NCBI RefSeq assembly: GCF_024347415.1
Contig: NZ_AP025476.1
Coordinates: 2,480,001 to 2,544,000, forward strand
From: Vibrio crassostreae
GTDB lineage: Bacteria; Pseudomonadota; Gammaproteobacteria; Enterobacterales; Vibrionaceae
Direction: 5' to 3'
DNA: 64,000 nt
Shown in pieces: positions 1-8,565 of this stretch. The position numbers and the translations under genes are program-made. The stretch's first letter is position 1. The number at the start of each line of letters is the position of its first letter. The notes under the pieces were generated by a model. It searched no databases, had not been told where the DNA came from, and saw nothing but the letters and a program-made list of their open reading frames with translations.

Positions 1-29
1 AAACTTATCTCAAAACTAATGCTTACTTA

Positions 30-2735
30 TTATGCGTTAGCTTTTTCTTTTTTAGCTTTTGGCGCTTTCGCTTCAGCTGGCTTTTGGTCTGCTTTCTTAA
101 GGATAACTGTAGTACCTTCGAAAGTTTCGCCTTCAACGTATGGTTGGCCGAAGTAAGAAGTTGTTAGCACTTCTTTTAGCTCAGTGATTAGAGGGTAACG
201 TGGGTTAGCACCTGTACACTGGTCATCGAACGCTTCAACAGCTAGCTCGTCTAGTTTAGCGATGAAGTCAGACTCGTTAACACCCGCAGCTTGGATAGAT
301 AGTGGGATGTCTAGGTCTTTCTTAAGCTCTTCTAACCAAGTCAGTAGACGTTCAATCTTCTGAGCAGTACGGTCACCAGCTTGGCTTAGGCCTAGGTGGT
401 CAGCAACTTCAGCGTAACGACGACGTGCTTGTGGACGGTCGTACTGAGAGAATGCAGTCTGCTTAGTTGGGTTATCGTTCGCGTTGTAACGTACAACGTT
501 TGAGATAAGTAGTGCGTTAGCAAGACCGTGTGGTAGGTGGAACTCAGCACCAATTTTGTGAGCCATTGAGTGACACACACCTAGGAATGCATTCGCAAAT
601 GCTACACCAGCGATAGTTGCTGCGTTGTGTACTTTCTCACGAGCGATTGGGTCAGCCGCACCATTTTTGTAGCTTGATGGTAGGTATTCTTTAAGCATCT
701 TAAGAGCTTGAAGAGCTTGACCGTCTGAGTATTCGTTCGCTAGAACAGATACGTAAGCTTCAAGAGCGTGAGTTACTGCATCGTAACCACCGAACGCTGT
801 TAGAGACTTAGGCATGTTCATTACTAGGTTCGCATCAACGATAGCCATGTTTGGCGTGATTTCGTAGTCAGCTAGTGGGTACTTAGCACCAGTCTTGTCG
901 TCTGTAACAACAGCGAATGGAGTAACCTCTGAACCCGTACCTGAAGTAGTAGTAATACATACTAGCTCAGCTTTTTGACCCATTTTAGGGAACTTGTAGA
1001 TACGTTTACGGATATCCATAAAGCGCATTGCTAGTTCTTCGAAGTGAGTTTCTGGGTGCTCGTACATAACCCACATGATCTTAGCAGCATCCATTGGAGA
1101 ACCGCCACCTAGAGCAAGGATTACGTCAGGTTGGAAGCTCTTCATTGCTTCAGCACCTTTCTCAACAACAGATAGCGTTGGATCTGCTTCTACGTCGAAG
1201 AAAGTTTGAACTTCGATGCCTTGTGCTTTAAGCAGGCTAACTACGTCATCAGCGTAACCGTTGTTGAATAGGAAACGGTCAGTTACTAGGAATGCGCGTT
1301 TCTTACCTTCTAGGTCGCTCATTGCGATTGGAAGGCTACCACGACGGAAGTAGATAGACTTAGGTAGTTTGTGCCACAACATGTTTTCAGCTCGCTTCGC
1401 TACAGTTTTCTTGTTGATAAGGTGCTTAGGACCTACGTTCTCAGAGATAGAGTTACCACCCCATGAACCACAACCTAGAGTTAGAGAAGGTGCAACGTTG
1501 AAGTTGTACAGGTCACCGATACCACCGTGAGTAGTAGGGATGTTGATTAGGATACGAGCAGTCTTCATCTTGTCACCGAAGTAACGGATGCGGTCTGCGT
1601 TAGTATCTTGGTTAGTGTAAAGACCAGATGTGTGACCGATACCACCGATTTCAACCATAGTTACCGCTTGAGCAACAGCGTCTTCGAAGTCGTCTGCGCG
1701 GAATAGACCTAGAGTTGGAGATAGTTTCTCGTGAGCGAATTCGTCATCGTAAGAAACTTTACCAAGACCTTCACCTACAAGTACTTTTGTATCAGCAGGA
1801 ACTTTAACACCAGCCATTTCAGCGATTGCTGGAGCAGGTTGACCTACGATTTTAGCGTTTAGGTTGCCGTCGATAAGAAGCACTTTACGTACTTTATCAG
1901 CGTCAGCTTTAGATAGAACGTGAGCTTTGTGAGAAGCGAAACGCTCTTTAACTTCGTCATATACTTCACCAACAACGATTGCTGCTTGCTCAGAAGCACA
2001 TACAACGCCGTTATCGAATGTTTTAGACATTAGGATAGATGCTACAGCACGTTTGATGTCAGCTGTTTCATCGATAACTACAGGAACGTTACCAGCACCA
2101 ACACCGATTGCAGGCTTACCAGAAGAGTATGCTGCTTTAACCATGCCTGGACCACCAGTAGCAAGGATAAGTGCGATACCGTCGTGCTTCATAAGCGCGT
2201 TAGAAAGCTCTACAGATGGTTGATCGATCCAACCGATGATGTCTTTTGGAGCACCGGCTGCAACAGCTGCGTCTAGAACCAGTTTCGCTGCGTCGTTAGT
2301 TGAGTTCTTTGCACGTGGGTGTGGCGAGAAGATGATGCCGTTACGTGTCTTAAGAGAGATTAGAGATTTGAAGATTGCTGTAGAAGTTGGGTTCGTTGTT
2401 GGAACGATACCACAGATGATACCTACAGGCTCGGCGATAGTCATTGTGCCTAGGTTGTCATCTTCTTCTAAGATGCCACATGTTTTTTCGTCTTTGTATT
2501 TGTTGTAGATAAATTCAGATGCAAAGTGGTTTTTGATAACCTTATCTTCAACAATACCCATTCCAGATTCAGCAACTGCTTGTTGTGCTAGTGGAATACG
2601 AGCGTGGTTAGCAGCAAGAGAAGCTGCACGGAAGATTGCGTCTACTTTCTCTTGAGAGAATGTTGCAAACTCTTCTTGTGCTGCTTTAACGCGAGCTACT
2701 AGAGCATCAAGTTCCGCTAAGTTAGTTACAGGCAT
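30..2735 (-). CDS. adhE: Bifunctional acetaldehyde-CoA/alcohol dehydrogenase AdhE
   Basis: This 901-residue protein converts acetyl-CoA to acetaldehyde and then to ethanol, reoxidising NADH in fermentation. The N-terminal half (about 1-440) is a CoA-acylating aldehyde dehydrogenase with the catalytic cysteine at C246 in the motif GVVCASEQ. A linker near 450-470 leads to an iron-dependent alcohol dehydrogenase (about 470-870) with the GGGSPMDAAK cofactor loop, GTGSEVTPF, and histidine-rich metal motifs such as GVCHSMAHKIGAEFHLPHG. Length and order match the family; the Lys/Ala-rich C-terminal tail is presumably disordered. AGGAG precedes the ATG. The divergent neighbour is a MarC/YchE gene, as in E. 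coli. An FNR-like site upstream suggests anaerobic induction. Identity is near certain. Confidence 0.98.
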   Translation of the reverse strand: MPVTNLAELDALVARVKAAQEEFATFSQEKVDAIFRAASLAANHARIPLAQQAVAESGMGIVEDKVIKNHFASEFIYNKYKDEKTCGILEEDDNLGTMTIAEPVGIICGIVPTTNPTSTAIFKSLISLKTRNGIIFSPHPRAKNSTNDAAKLVLDAAVAAGAPKDIIGWIDQPSVELSNALMKHDGIALILATGGPGMVKAAYSSGKPAIGVGAGNVPVVIDETADIKRAVASILMSKTFDNGVVCASEQAAIVVGEVYDEVKERFASHKAHVLSKADADKVRKVLLIDGNLNAKIVGQPAPAIAEMAGVKVPADTKVLVGEGLGKVSYDDEFAHEKLSPTLGLFRADDFEDAVAQAVTMVEIGGIGHTSGLYTNQDTNADRIRYFGDKMKTARILINIPTTHGGIGDLYNFNVAPSLTLGCGSWGGNSISENVGPKHLINKKTVAKRAENMLWHKLPKSIYFRRGSLPIAMSDLEGKKRAFLVTDRFLFNNGYADDVVSLLKAQGIEVQTFFDVEADPTLSVVEKGAEAMKSFQPDVILALGGGSPMDAAKIMWVMYEHPETHFEELAMRFMDIRKRIYKFPKMGQKAELVCITTTSGTGSEVTPFAVVTDDKTGAKYPLADYEITPNMAIVDANLVMNMPKSLTAFGGYDAVTHALEAYVSVLANEYSDGQALQALKMLKEYLPSSYKNGAADPIAREKVHNAATIAGVAFANAFLGVCHSMAHKIGAEFHLPHGLANALLISNVVRYNANDNPTKQTAFSQYDRPQARRRYAEVADHLGLSQAGDRTAQKIERLLTWLEELKKDLDIPLSIQAAGVNESDFIAKLDELAVEAFDDQCTGANPRYPLITELKEVLTTSYFGQPYVEGETFEGTTVILKKADQKPAEAKAPKAKKEKANA

Positions 2736-3373
2736 GGTGGATCTCCTAAAATAATAAATATTAAAAACTTTTTATTAATTTCGCTGCTTGCTTTTAACCT
2801 CAAACAACAACGTTCTTAGTAAATTGCTTTCAGGACTGAGTATATTATTTCACTGTATGAAAAAAATTGACCCAGATCAGTTACCCAAAAAGAATTAACC
2901 AAAAAGTAGTAAGGCAATCGCAAAAATGAACCTAAGAGGCTGATTTAAATAGATTAAAATCACATTTTCCATCAGCACAAAAAACAAGCAACCAGACGAC
3001 TTTTTTCTACATTGCGTCATAAACTGTAAAAAAGTTTCATTTTTAGTCTGTTAAATTACATGTATACAGCTATATTCGTGCTACTGAGAGTATATCCATA
3101 CCGTTGCACGGGCTAGATTCTGACATAATTTTTATTAAATTCGTGCGATAGTTAACAGTTACTCAATAAAAAATTACAAAATGAAACAACAGCAGCGAGC
3201 TTACAACAAGGAAGATACAAAAGTGAGATTCAATTAGTTTTTCTACAAAAAAACACCCATTTCAAGTTAGTTTTTTTCATTCGTGTAAATTGAGTTTGTC
3301 CCTTACATTACGCGCCTAGACTATTCACAGATCAAACCTTCAACCTTAAGTACGCTAACTGGAGATCGCTCTC
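2736..3373. other. 638-bp intergenic region between divergent adhE and marC
   Basis: The stretch is AT-rich and holds no convincing gene or structured RNA. The half near adhE carries the FNR-like promoter described separately. The half near marC has several A/T tracts and a possible TAGACT -10 just upstream of marC, but no matching -35 that I trust. Confidence 0.6.
2839..2880 (-). promoter_or_regulatory. Predicted adhE promoter with FNR-like site
   Basis: Read on the minus strand, an FNR-like dyad lies at 2867-2880 (TTGACCCAGATCAG read on the plus strand; two changes from TTGAT-N4-ATCAA). A TATACT -10 hexamer lies at 2844-2839. Initiation seven bases past the hexamer would fall near 2832, which puts the dyad centre at -41.5, the class II FNR position. 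The geometry is computed from the sequence; binding is inference. The 5' leader would be about 97 nt. Confidence 0.5.
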
Positions 3374-4012
3374 ATGCAAGGCTTAGAACTCGCAATTTTT
3401 ATGCAATTCTTCCTTGGGCTTGTTGCTGCCGTAAACCCAATCGGCATCATGCCTGTTTTTGTTTCTCTTACTGCTCATATGCCGCCAGAAGAGAGGAACA
3501 GGACAGCCTTACAAGCAAACATTGCTGTTGCCGTGATCCTCATTGTCTCTCTTGTTGCGGGGCAAATGCTGCTTGATATGTTTAGTATCTCGCTGGACTC
3601 ATTTCGTGTTGCAGGTGGTTTACTATTACTGAGCATCGCATTTTCGATGATGAGCGGTAAGCTCGGTGAAGATAAGCAGAACAAACAAGAAAAATCTGAA
3701 TACATCAGCAAAGAGCAAATCGGTGTTGTTCCACTTGCTATGCCGCTAATGGCAGGTCCGGGAGCAATCAGCTCGACCATTGTTTACGGGTCTCGCTACC
3801 CTGCTGCTATTGATACGGTAGGAATCGGCATTAGCATCATCGCATTCGCAACATGCTCTTGGCTTTTGTTCCGTTCAGCGCCAGTTATCGTTCGTTTCCT
3901 AGGTCAAACGGGTATCAACGTGATCACTCGTATCATGGGTTTGATTCTTGGCGCATTGGGCATCGAGTTCATCGCCAATGGCTTACGTAATTTGTTCCCA
4001 GGTTTGGCATAA
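3374..4012 (+). CDS. ychE: MarC/YchE family inner-membrane protein
   Basis: A 212-residue, very hydrophobic protein with about six membrane segments and the MarC-family pattern: an N-terminal helix with AAVNPIGIMPVF, a central PLAMPLMAGPGAIS motif, and a C-terminal helix with ITRIMGLILGALGIEFI. A short hydrophilic loop rich in Lys, Glu and Gln lies near residues 100-112. The biochemical role of this family is not settled; the old link of MarC to antibiotic resistance was not upheld. The adhE-ychE neighbourhood is the same in E. coli, which supports the symbol. GGAG precedes the ATG. A hairpin follows the stop. Confidence 0.88.
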   Translation: MQGLELAIFMQFFLGLVAAVNPIGIMPVFVSLTAHMPPEERNRTALQANIAVAVILIVSLVAGQMLLDMFSISLDSFRVAGGLLLLSIAFSMMSGKLGEDKQNKQEKSEYISKEQIGVVPLAMPLMAGPGAISSTIVYGSRYPAAIDTVGIGISIIAFATCSWLLFRSAPVIVRFLGQTGINVITRIMGLILGALGIEFIANGLRNLFPGLA

Positions 4013-4066
4013 CGTTTAACGGCATTTCGGTTGCTCTATAAAGGGCAACAATATTGAAATATAGAT

Positions 4067-4101
4067 GAGGCGAGTAAAGCGATTGGGCTTTCACTCGCCT
4101 C
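4067..4101 (+). terminator. Hairpin after marC/ychE
   Basis: A stem of GAGGCGAGT-AAAGC pairs with GCTTT-C-ACTCGCCTC around a 6-nt loop. The T-tract is poor, so it may be a weak terminator. A TATAAT at 4118-4123 directly follows and may serve the downstream channel gene. Confidence 0.5.
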
Positions 4102-4161
4102 GTTATTATGAAGCTAGTATAATGACTGTTAATGCATTTAACAGAAGATGAATCTCTCCTT

Positions 4162-5004
4162 ATGTCACGCAAGCCACTCAAGCATCATTTGTACGTCATT
4201 ATCTTTGGTACTCACACGCCTGCCGGACGTGCATTTGATATCTCTCTGATCGTTGCAATCTTGGCTTCGCTGTTAGTTCTGATTTTAGAGTCCATCCCTA
4301 ATGTAATGAGCGAATGGTCACAACAGCTGCGTTATATCGAATACACCTTTACTGCACTCTTCACTCTTGAGTATTTGTTAAGGCTTTATTGCTCTCCAAA
4401 ACCAAAATCCTACGCCACCAGCTTTTACGGTGTCGTTGACCTATTAGCGATTCTTCCAACCTACTTAGCGATCATCTTCCCTGGTGCTTCGTTTATGGGT
4501 GTGGTGAGGCTGCTTCGTGTGATGCGTATCTTCCGAATCCTAAAACTGGTTCGCTACCTGCAAGATTCCAATATTCTGTTGCGCTCACTGTTAATGGCAA
4601 GACGAAAGATACTTATCTTCTTCAGCACAGTTGGGATCTTAGTCGTTATCTTTGGTGCTCTGATCTTTGTTATTGAAGGCCCAGAAAATGGCTTCACCAG
4701 TATTCCTCACAGCATCTATTGGGCAATCGTAACTATCACGACAGTGGGGTATGGTGACATGGTGCCGCAGACCGCGCTTGGCAAAGCCATAGCATCACTG
4801 ACCATGCTATTGGGTTACTCAATTTTGGCGGTGCCGACAGGAATTATTACTGCAGAACTCAGTAATGAAATGAACTCACACAAAGAGTTGGTTAAGTGTC
4901 CTAACTGCAACCGAGCGGGTCATGATTCTGACGCCATGTATTGCAAACACTGTGCAAGCGAATTGGCAGATCCAGACAAGCGTGTCGTCACTGAAGAGAA
5001 ATAA
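4162..5004 (+). CDS. Voltage-gated-type potassium/ion channel with C-terminal zinc ribbon
   Basis: A 280-residue six-helix ion transport protein. An S4-like segment carries regularly spaced arginines (VVRLLRVMRIFRILKLVRYL), and the pore helix ends in the potassium selectivity filter TTVGYGD. Residues after the last helix form a small zinc-ribbon-like module with two Cys-x2-Cys pairs (CPNCN and CKHC), which is not part of the standard channel core. I chose the start at MSRKPLKH because the family's conserved N-terminus begins there. An in-frame ATG 30 bp earlier sits only 8 bases after a TATAAT and would need a nearly leaderless message. Potassium selectivity follows from the filter; the physiological role is unknown. 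Confidence 0.85.
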   Translation: MSRKPLKHHLYVIIFGTHTPAGRAFDISLIVAILASLLVLILESIPNVMSEWSQQLRYIEYTFTALFTLEYLLRLYCSPKPKSYATSFYGVVDLLAILPTYLAIIFPGASFMGVVRLLRVMRIFRILKLVRYLQDSNILLRSLLMARRKILIFFSTVGILVVIFGALIFVIEGPENGFTSIPHSIYWAIVTITTVGYGDMVPQTALGKAIASLTMLLGYSILAVPTGIITAELSNEMNSHKELVKCPNCNRAGHDSDAMYCKHCASELADPDKRVVTEEK

Positions 5005-5092
5005 AAGCAGATGCGAGATTCGGGTAGCGAGATGCGAAAAAGATTTAATAGCAGTTTCGTGATTTGAGTATGTGACACAAAAATACTGAAAG

Positions 5093-5117
5093 GGTGGCGT
5101 TTATCGTCACCTTTTTT
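5093..5117 (+). terminator. Intrinsic terminator after the ion channel gene
   Basis: GGTGGCG pairs with CGTCACC (one G-T pair) around the loop TTTAT and is followed by six T residues. Confidence 0.75.
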
Positions 5118-5141
5118 GATGTTGGTTCACTGAGCCAAAAC

Positions 5142-5245
5142 GAGATTCCCGACTACGCTCCTTCGTCGCTATCGGGAATGACGCAATTTAAGTTAGGAGA
5201 AAAACGTCATCCTCAAGAGTGAGGAACGAACGAGTTGGGGATCTC
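5142..5245. repeat. Palindromic intergenic repeat-like element, 104 bp
   Basis: The element is bounded by imperfect inverted ends, GAGATTCCC at 5142 and GGGGATCTC ending at 5245. Inside lie a perfect 8-bp inverted repeat (ATTCCCGA at 5145-5152, TCGGGAAT at 5172-5179) and a small hairpin (CCTCA-AGAG-TGAGG at 5211-5224). It encodes no protein and sits between convergent genes. It resembles intergenic repeats I recall from Vibrio genomes, but only one copy is in this window, so its repetitive nature is inferred. Confidence 0.5.
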
Positions 5246-5314
5246 TTCCTTGTCCCATTCCAATGAGAAGATTTAAGTGAAGTCGCGAGTGAAATTAATC
5301 AACCTTACGCGAAC

Positions 5315-5340
5315 AAAAAAGCCGATGTATTAACACCGGC
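5315..5340 (-). terminator. Intrinsic terminator of the first asd gene
   Basis: On the minus strand GCCGGTG pairs with CATCGGC (one wobble) around TTAATA, followed by six T residues. Confidence 0.75.
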
Positions 5341-5414
5341 CTTTGTCTCTCACGAAGCTAAGCATTCACAAAGAGTGGCGCCTGCTTTAACTTCTGAATA
5401 GAAAGAGCTTTCGA

Positions 5415-6533
5415 TTACGCCTTCTCAGCTAAGATAATGCGTAAAGTACGACGTAGTGGTTCTGCAGCACCCCAAAGTAATTGGTCACCAACAGTAAACG
5501 CGTTTAGGAAGTCGTTACCCATCGACATCTTACGCAGACGACCGACTGGTACAGACATAGTGCCTGTTACTTTCGCTGGTGTTAGCTCCTGTGCTGTGAT
5601 GTCGCGGTCATTAGGAATCACTTTAACCCAATCATTGTGTGTCGCGATGATCTCTTCAATCTCATCCATTGGAACGTCTTGCTTAAGCTTGATCGTCAGT
5701 GCTTGAGCGTGACAACGCATTGCACCGATACGTACACAAGTACCATCGATAGGGATTGGCTGACCATCTAGGCCAAGAATCTTGTTCGCTTCAACGCCCG
5801 CTTTCCATTCTTCCTTGCTTTGGCCGTTTTCACGCTTCACATCGATCCAAGGAATCAATGAGCCAGCAAGAGGAGCACCAAATTGGTCTGTTGGGAATGA
5901 AGATGAACGAATCGTATCCGCAACCTTCTTATCAATATCAAGAATCGAGCTTGAAGGATTTGCTAACTCAGAGCTTACGCTGTCGTTGATCACACCCATT
6001 TGTGAGATCAGCTCACGCATATTCTTAGCGCCAGCACCCGATGCCGCTTGGTAAGTCATCGCACTCATCCACTCGACCATGCCTTTTTCATATAGGCCGC
6101 CTAGTGCCATAAGCATCAAGCTCACAGTACAGTTACCGCCAACGAAAGTGTTGGTGCCGCTGTGAATGCCTTGCTGGATTTGAGCCAAGTTAACAGGATC
6201 AAGAGTGATGATTGAATCAGCATCCATACGTAAGGTAGAAGCCGCATCAATCCAGTAACCTTTCCAACCAGCTTGACGCAGCGCTGGGTATACTTTTGAT
6301 GTGTAATCGCCACCTTGACAGGTAATCACAGCATCAAGCTGTTTTAGGCTATCAATATCAAAAGCGTCTTGAAGTAGACCCGCATCTTTGCCGCCTAGAA
6401 CAGGGGCAGGAATACCAATCTGAGATGTGCTGTAATAAACAGGCTCAATCAAGTCGAAGTCTTTCTCTTCAACCATACGTTGCATCAGTACAGAACCAAC
6501 CATACCACGCCAACCAACTAGACCTACTCTCAT
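5415..6533 (-). CDS. asd: Aspartate-semialdehyde dehydrogenase, E. coli Asd type
   Basis: Asd reduces aspartyl phosphate to aspartate semialdehyde with NADPH, the branch point to lysine, diaminopimelate, threonine and methionine. The protein has 372 residues. The N-terminus [16 protein letters not shown] is the NADP-binding loop, and the nucleophile is C135 in VGGNCTVSL. Length and motifs match the E. coli-type enzyme, unlike the shorter paralogue at the end of this window. The start is supported by GGAGAGTGAG just upstream. It is a single-gene unit with its own terminator. No lysine riboswitch or MetJ box is visible upstream. Confidence 0.96.
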   Translation of the reverse strand: MRVGLVGWRGMVGSVLMQRMVEEKDFDLIEPVYYSTSQIGIPAPVLGGKDAGLLQDAFDIDSLKQLDAVITCQGGDYTSKVYPALRQAGWKGYWIDAASTLRMDADSIITLDPVNLAQIQQGIHSGTNTFVGGNCTVSLMLMALGGLYEKGMVEWMSAMTYQAASGAGAKNMRELISQMGVINDSVSSELANPSSSILDIDKKVADTIRSSSFPTDQFGAPLAGSLIPWIDVKRENGQSKEEWKAGVEANKILGLDGQPIPIDGTCVRIGAMRCHAQALTIKLKQDVPMDEIEEIIATHNDWVKVIPNDRDITAQELTPAKVTGTMSVPVGRLRKMSMGNDFLNAFTVGDQLLWGAAEPLRRTLRIILAEKA

Positions 6534-7033
6534 CGCTCACTCTCCATGTATAAATTAAAAATTGCTCTCCCCCATCTATAAGTTTTTCAGAAACAGAACT
6601 CAAGTGCTTTTTGTCAAAAAGTGTAACTTTTTCGTTTCTTTTAAGTGAACGTAATGAATCGTGCAGTTATCTCTGTATCGGCATTCCATCTCCACCTCAT
6701 TGATTAAGCGCTCATTATCGACAAATTCAAACATTTACAACGCCAAAACCGCTTGAGTCGACGCTCATCACAAACAGTAAATCCCTCTTTCAAACCAAGG
6801 TTAATCAGAGTTTTATTTTACAAAACGAAAACAACGTGCGACAGATTTCAACATGTAACAATCATGAATTTAACAATATTTTAGATTATGAAACCACAAT
6901 TGATTGGGTTAATAGTCAAATATCACAACTTGGGCGTATTTTTTCGATATAATAAACTAATTACTGTAGTGTCCGTTCTGCACCACACACTATAACGAAG
7001 CACTATAAATGCTCGAAATTACAAGAGGCTTTT
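6534..7033. other. 500-bp divergent intergenic region between asd and nhaC
   Basis: No gene is seen. A perfect TATAAT -10 lies at 6948-6953, about 80 bp before the antiporter start, and probably serves it, though no good -35 sits at 16-18 bp. I searched by eye for the lysine riboswitch that accompanies some lysine transporters of the NhaC superfamily and found none. Confidence 0.5.
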
Positions 7034-8470
7034 ATGAAGCAGAGTAAAACTCGCCTACCGAACCTATTACAGGTATTCATCGCGTTAGGACTATTTCTAT
7101 CCCTTGCTTTTTCCTTTACTGCAAAGCTTGACCTTCCAATTCAACTTGCCTTGTATATTGGCTGGTTCATTATCATGGTTCTTGGTATTCGTCTTGGACA
7201 CCAATACAAAGACTTAGAAAAAGCAGCACTCAAAGGAATATCCAATGGCTTAGGCGCGGTTTTAATACTTTTAGCCGTTGGCGCTCTTGTTGGTACTTGG
7301 ATCTCAGGCGGGATCGTACCTACTATCATTTACTATGGTCTGAAAGCTATCCACCCTTCTATCTTCCTTTTAGCGACCATGATTATCTGTTCTCTAACCG
7401 CATTGGCGACCGGTACTTCTTGGGGCGCTGCGGGTACAGCAGGTATCGCGATGATGGGTATCGGCCAAGGCCTAGGTGTTCCAGCACCGATTACTGCAGG
7501 TGCAGTGCTGTCAGGTTGTTACTTCGGTGACAAGATGTCTCCGCTTTCTGATTCAGTGATTCTGGCTTCTTCAATGTCTGGTGTTGAAGTAGTTGAACAC
7601 ATCAAGGGAATGCTTCCAGTTGCATTAATCAGCTACGTGATTACAGGCATCATGTTTACTGCGTTTGGTTTCCACTATGCGGGTAACGTGGACATGAGCC
7701 AAGTAGACTCTGTAATCAAAGCAATGGAAGTTCAGTTCTACATCACGCCTTACTCATTCGTTCCGGTACTTATCGTGCTTGGTCTGTTGGCTTTCCGTAT
7801 GCCTTCATTCCCGGTAATCAGCTTCGGTTCTCTGCTGGGTATTATCTGGGCGGTCATGATCCAAGATATCGACTTCCTAACGGCATTCAACACGGCTTGG
7901 GCACCGTTCTCAATCTCATCTGGCGTAGAGTTTATTGATTCGATTCTTAACCGTGGCGGCATGTCTTCAATGCTGGGTTCAGTTGCGGTTATCGTATTTG
8001 GTCTAGGTTTTGGTGGCTTACTGGATAAAGTGGGCGTACTAGAGACAATCGCTAAGGTGTTTGAGCGCCGCGTAAACAGCGCAGGTTCACTAGCGACTAG
8101 CACAATTGGTACGGCCTTCATGGGTAACGTGTTCGGTTCTGCAATGTACGTATCGTTAATCCTTACGCCAAAAATCTGTGCGAAAAACTACGACCGTTTA
8201 GGCTACAAGCGTAAGAATCTATCTCGTAATGCTGAGTTTGGTGGCACGCTAACGTCGGGTATGGTTCCGTGGAGTGATAACGGTATCTACATGGCGAGCA
8301 TTCTTGGTGTTGCGACGCTGTCTTACGCACCGTTCATGTGGTTAAGCTTCATCTGTATCATCGTGACTATCGTGACATCTTACATGGGTTGGTTCGTTGA
8401 TAAGTGTGAACCAACAGCACCAGCGTTTGAAGCTGAAGAAGCAACAGAGTTAAGCAAGCAACAAGCTTAA
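7034..8470 (+). CDS. nhaC: NhaC-family Na+/H+ antiporter
   Basis: A 478-residue inner-membrane transporter with about 11-12 hydrophobic segments. Family marks include the glycine-rich ALATGTSWGAAGTAG segment, the GCYFGDKMSPLSDS motif near residue 160, and GTLTSGMVPWSDNGIY late in the protein. The family exchanges sodium for protons. A related branch is thought to carry lysine or other organic cations, and residue reading cannot exclude that here. AGAGG precedes the ATG. It is transcribed alone and ends at a strong bidirectional terminator shared with the convergent lipoprotein gene. Confidence 0.85.
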   Translation: MKQSKTRLPNLLQVFIALGLFLSLAFSFTAKLDLPIQLALYIGWFIIMVLGIRLGHQYKDLEKAALKGISNGLGAVLILLAVGALVGTWISGGIVPTIIYYGLKAIHPSIFLLATMIICSLTALATGTSWGAAGTAGIAMMGIGQGLGVPAPITAGAVLSGCYFGDKMSPLSDSVILASSMSGVEVVEHIKGMLPVALISYVITGIMFTAFGFHYAGNVDMSQVDSVIKAMEVQFYITPYSFVPVLIVLGLLAFRMPSFPVISFGSLLGIIWAVMIQDIDFLTAFNTAWAPFSISSGVEFIDSILNRGGMSSMLGSVAVIVFGLGFGGLLDKVGVLETIAKVFERRVNSAGSLATSTIGTAFMGNVFGSAMYVSLILTPKICAKNYDRLGYKRKNLSRNAEFGGTLTSGMVPWSDNGIYMASILGVATLSYAPFMWLSFICIIVTIVTSYMGWFVDKCEPTAPAFEAEEATELSKQQA

Positions 8471-8521
8471 GTTCAGGAGCTAACGCTTTCGAACGTAACT
8501 CAAAACTTAATGGTTAAATGC

Positions 8522-8550
8522 AAAAAGAGCGCCCTAGAGCGCTCTTTTTT
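8522..8550. terminator. Bidirectional terminator between nhaC and the lipoprotein gene
   Basis: AGAGCGC and GCGCTCT form a perfect stem flanked by A-tract and T-tract, so it can act in both directions. Confidence 0.85.
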
Positions 8551-8565
8551 GATCTGCTGATTTAC

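Noticed and set aside
6534..7033. Lysine riboswitch ahead of the NhaC-type gene
   Set aside because: Some NhaC relatives are lysine transporters with such switches, but none of the conserved riboswitch core segments is visible here on either strand.
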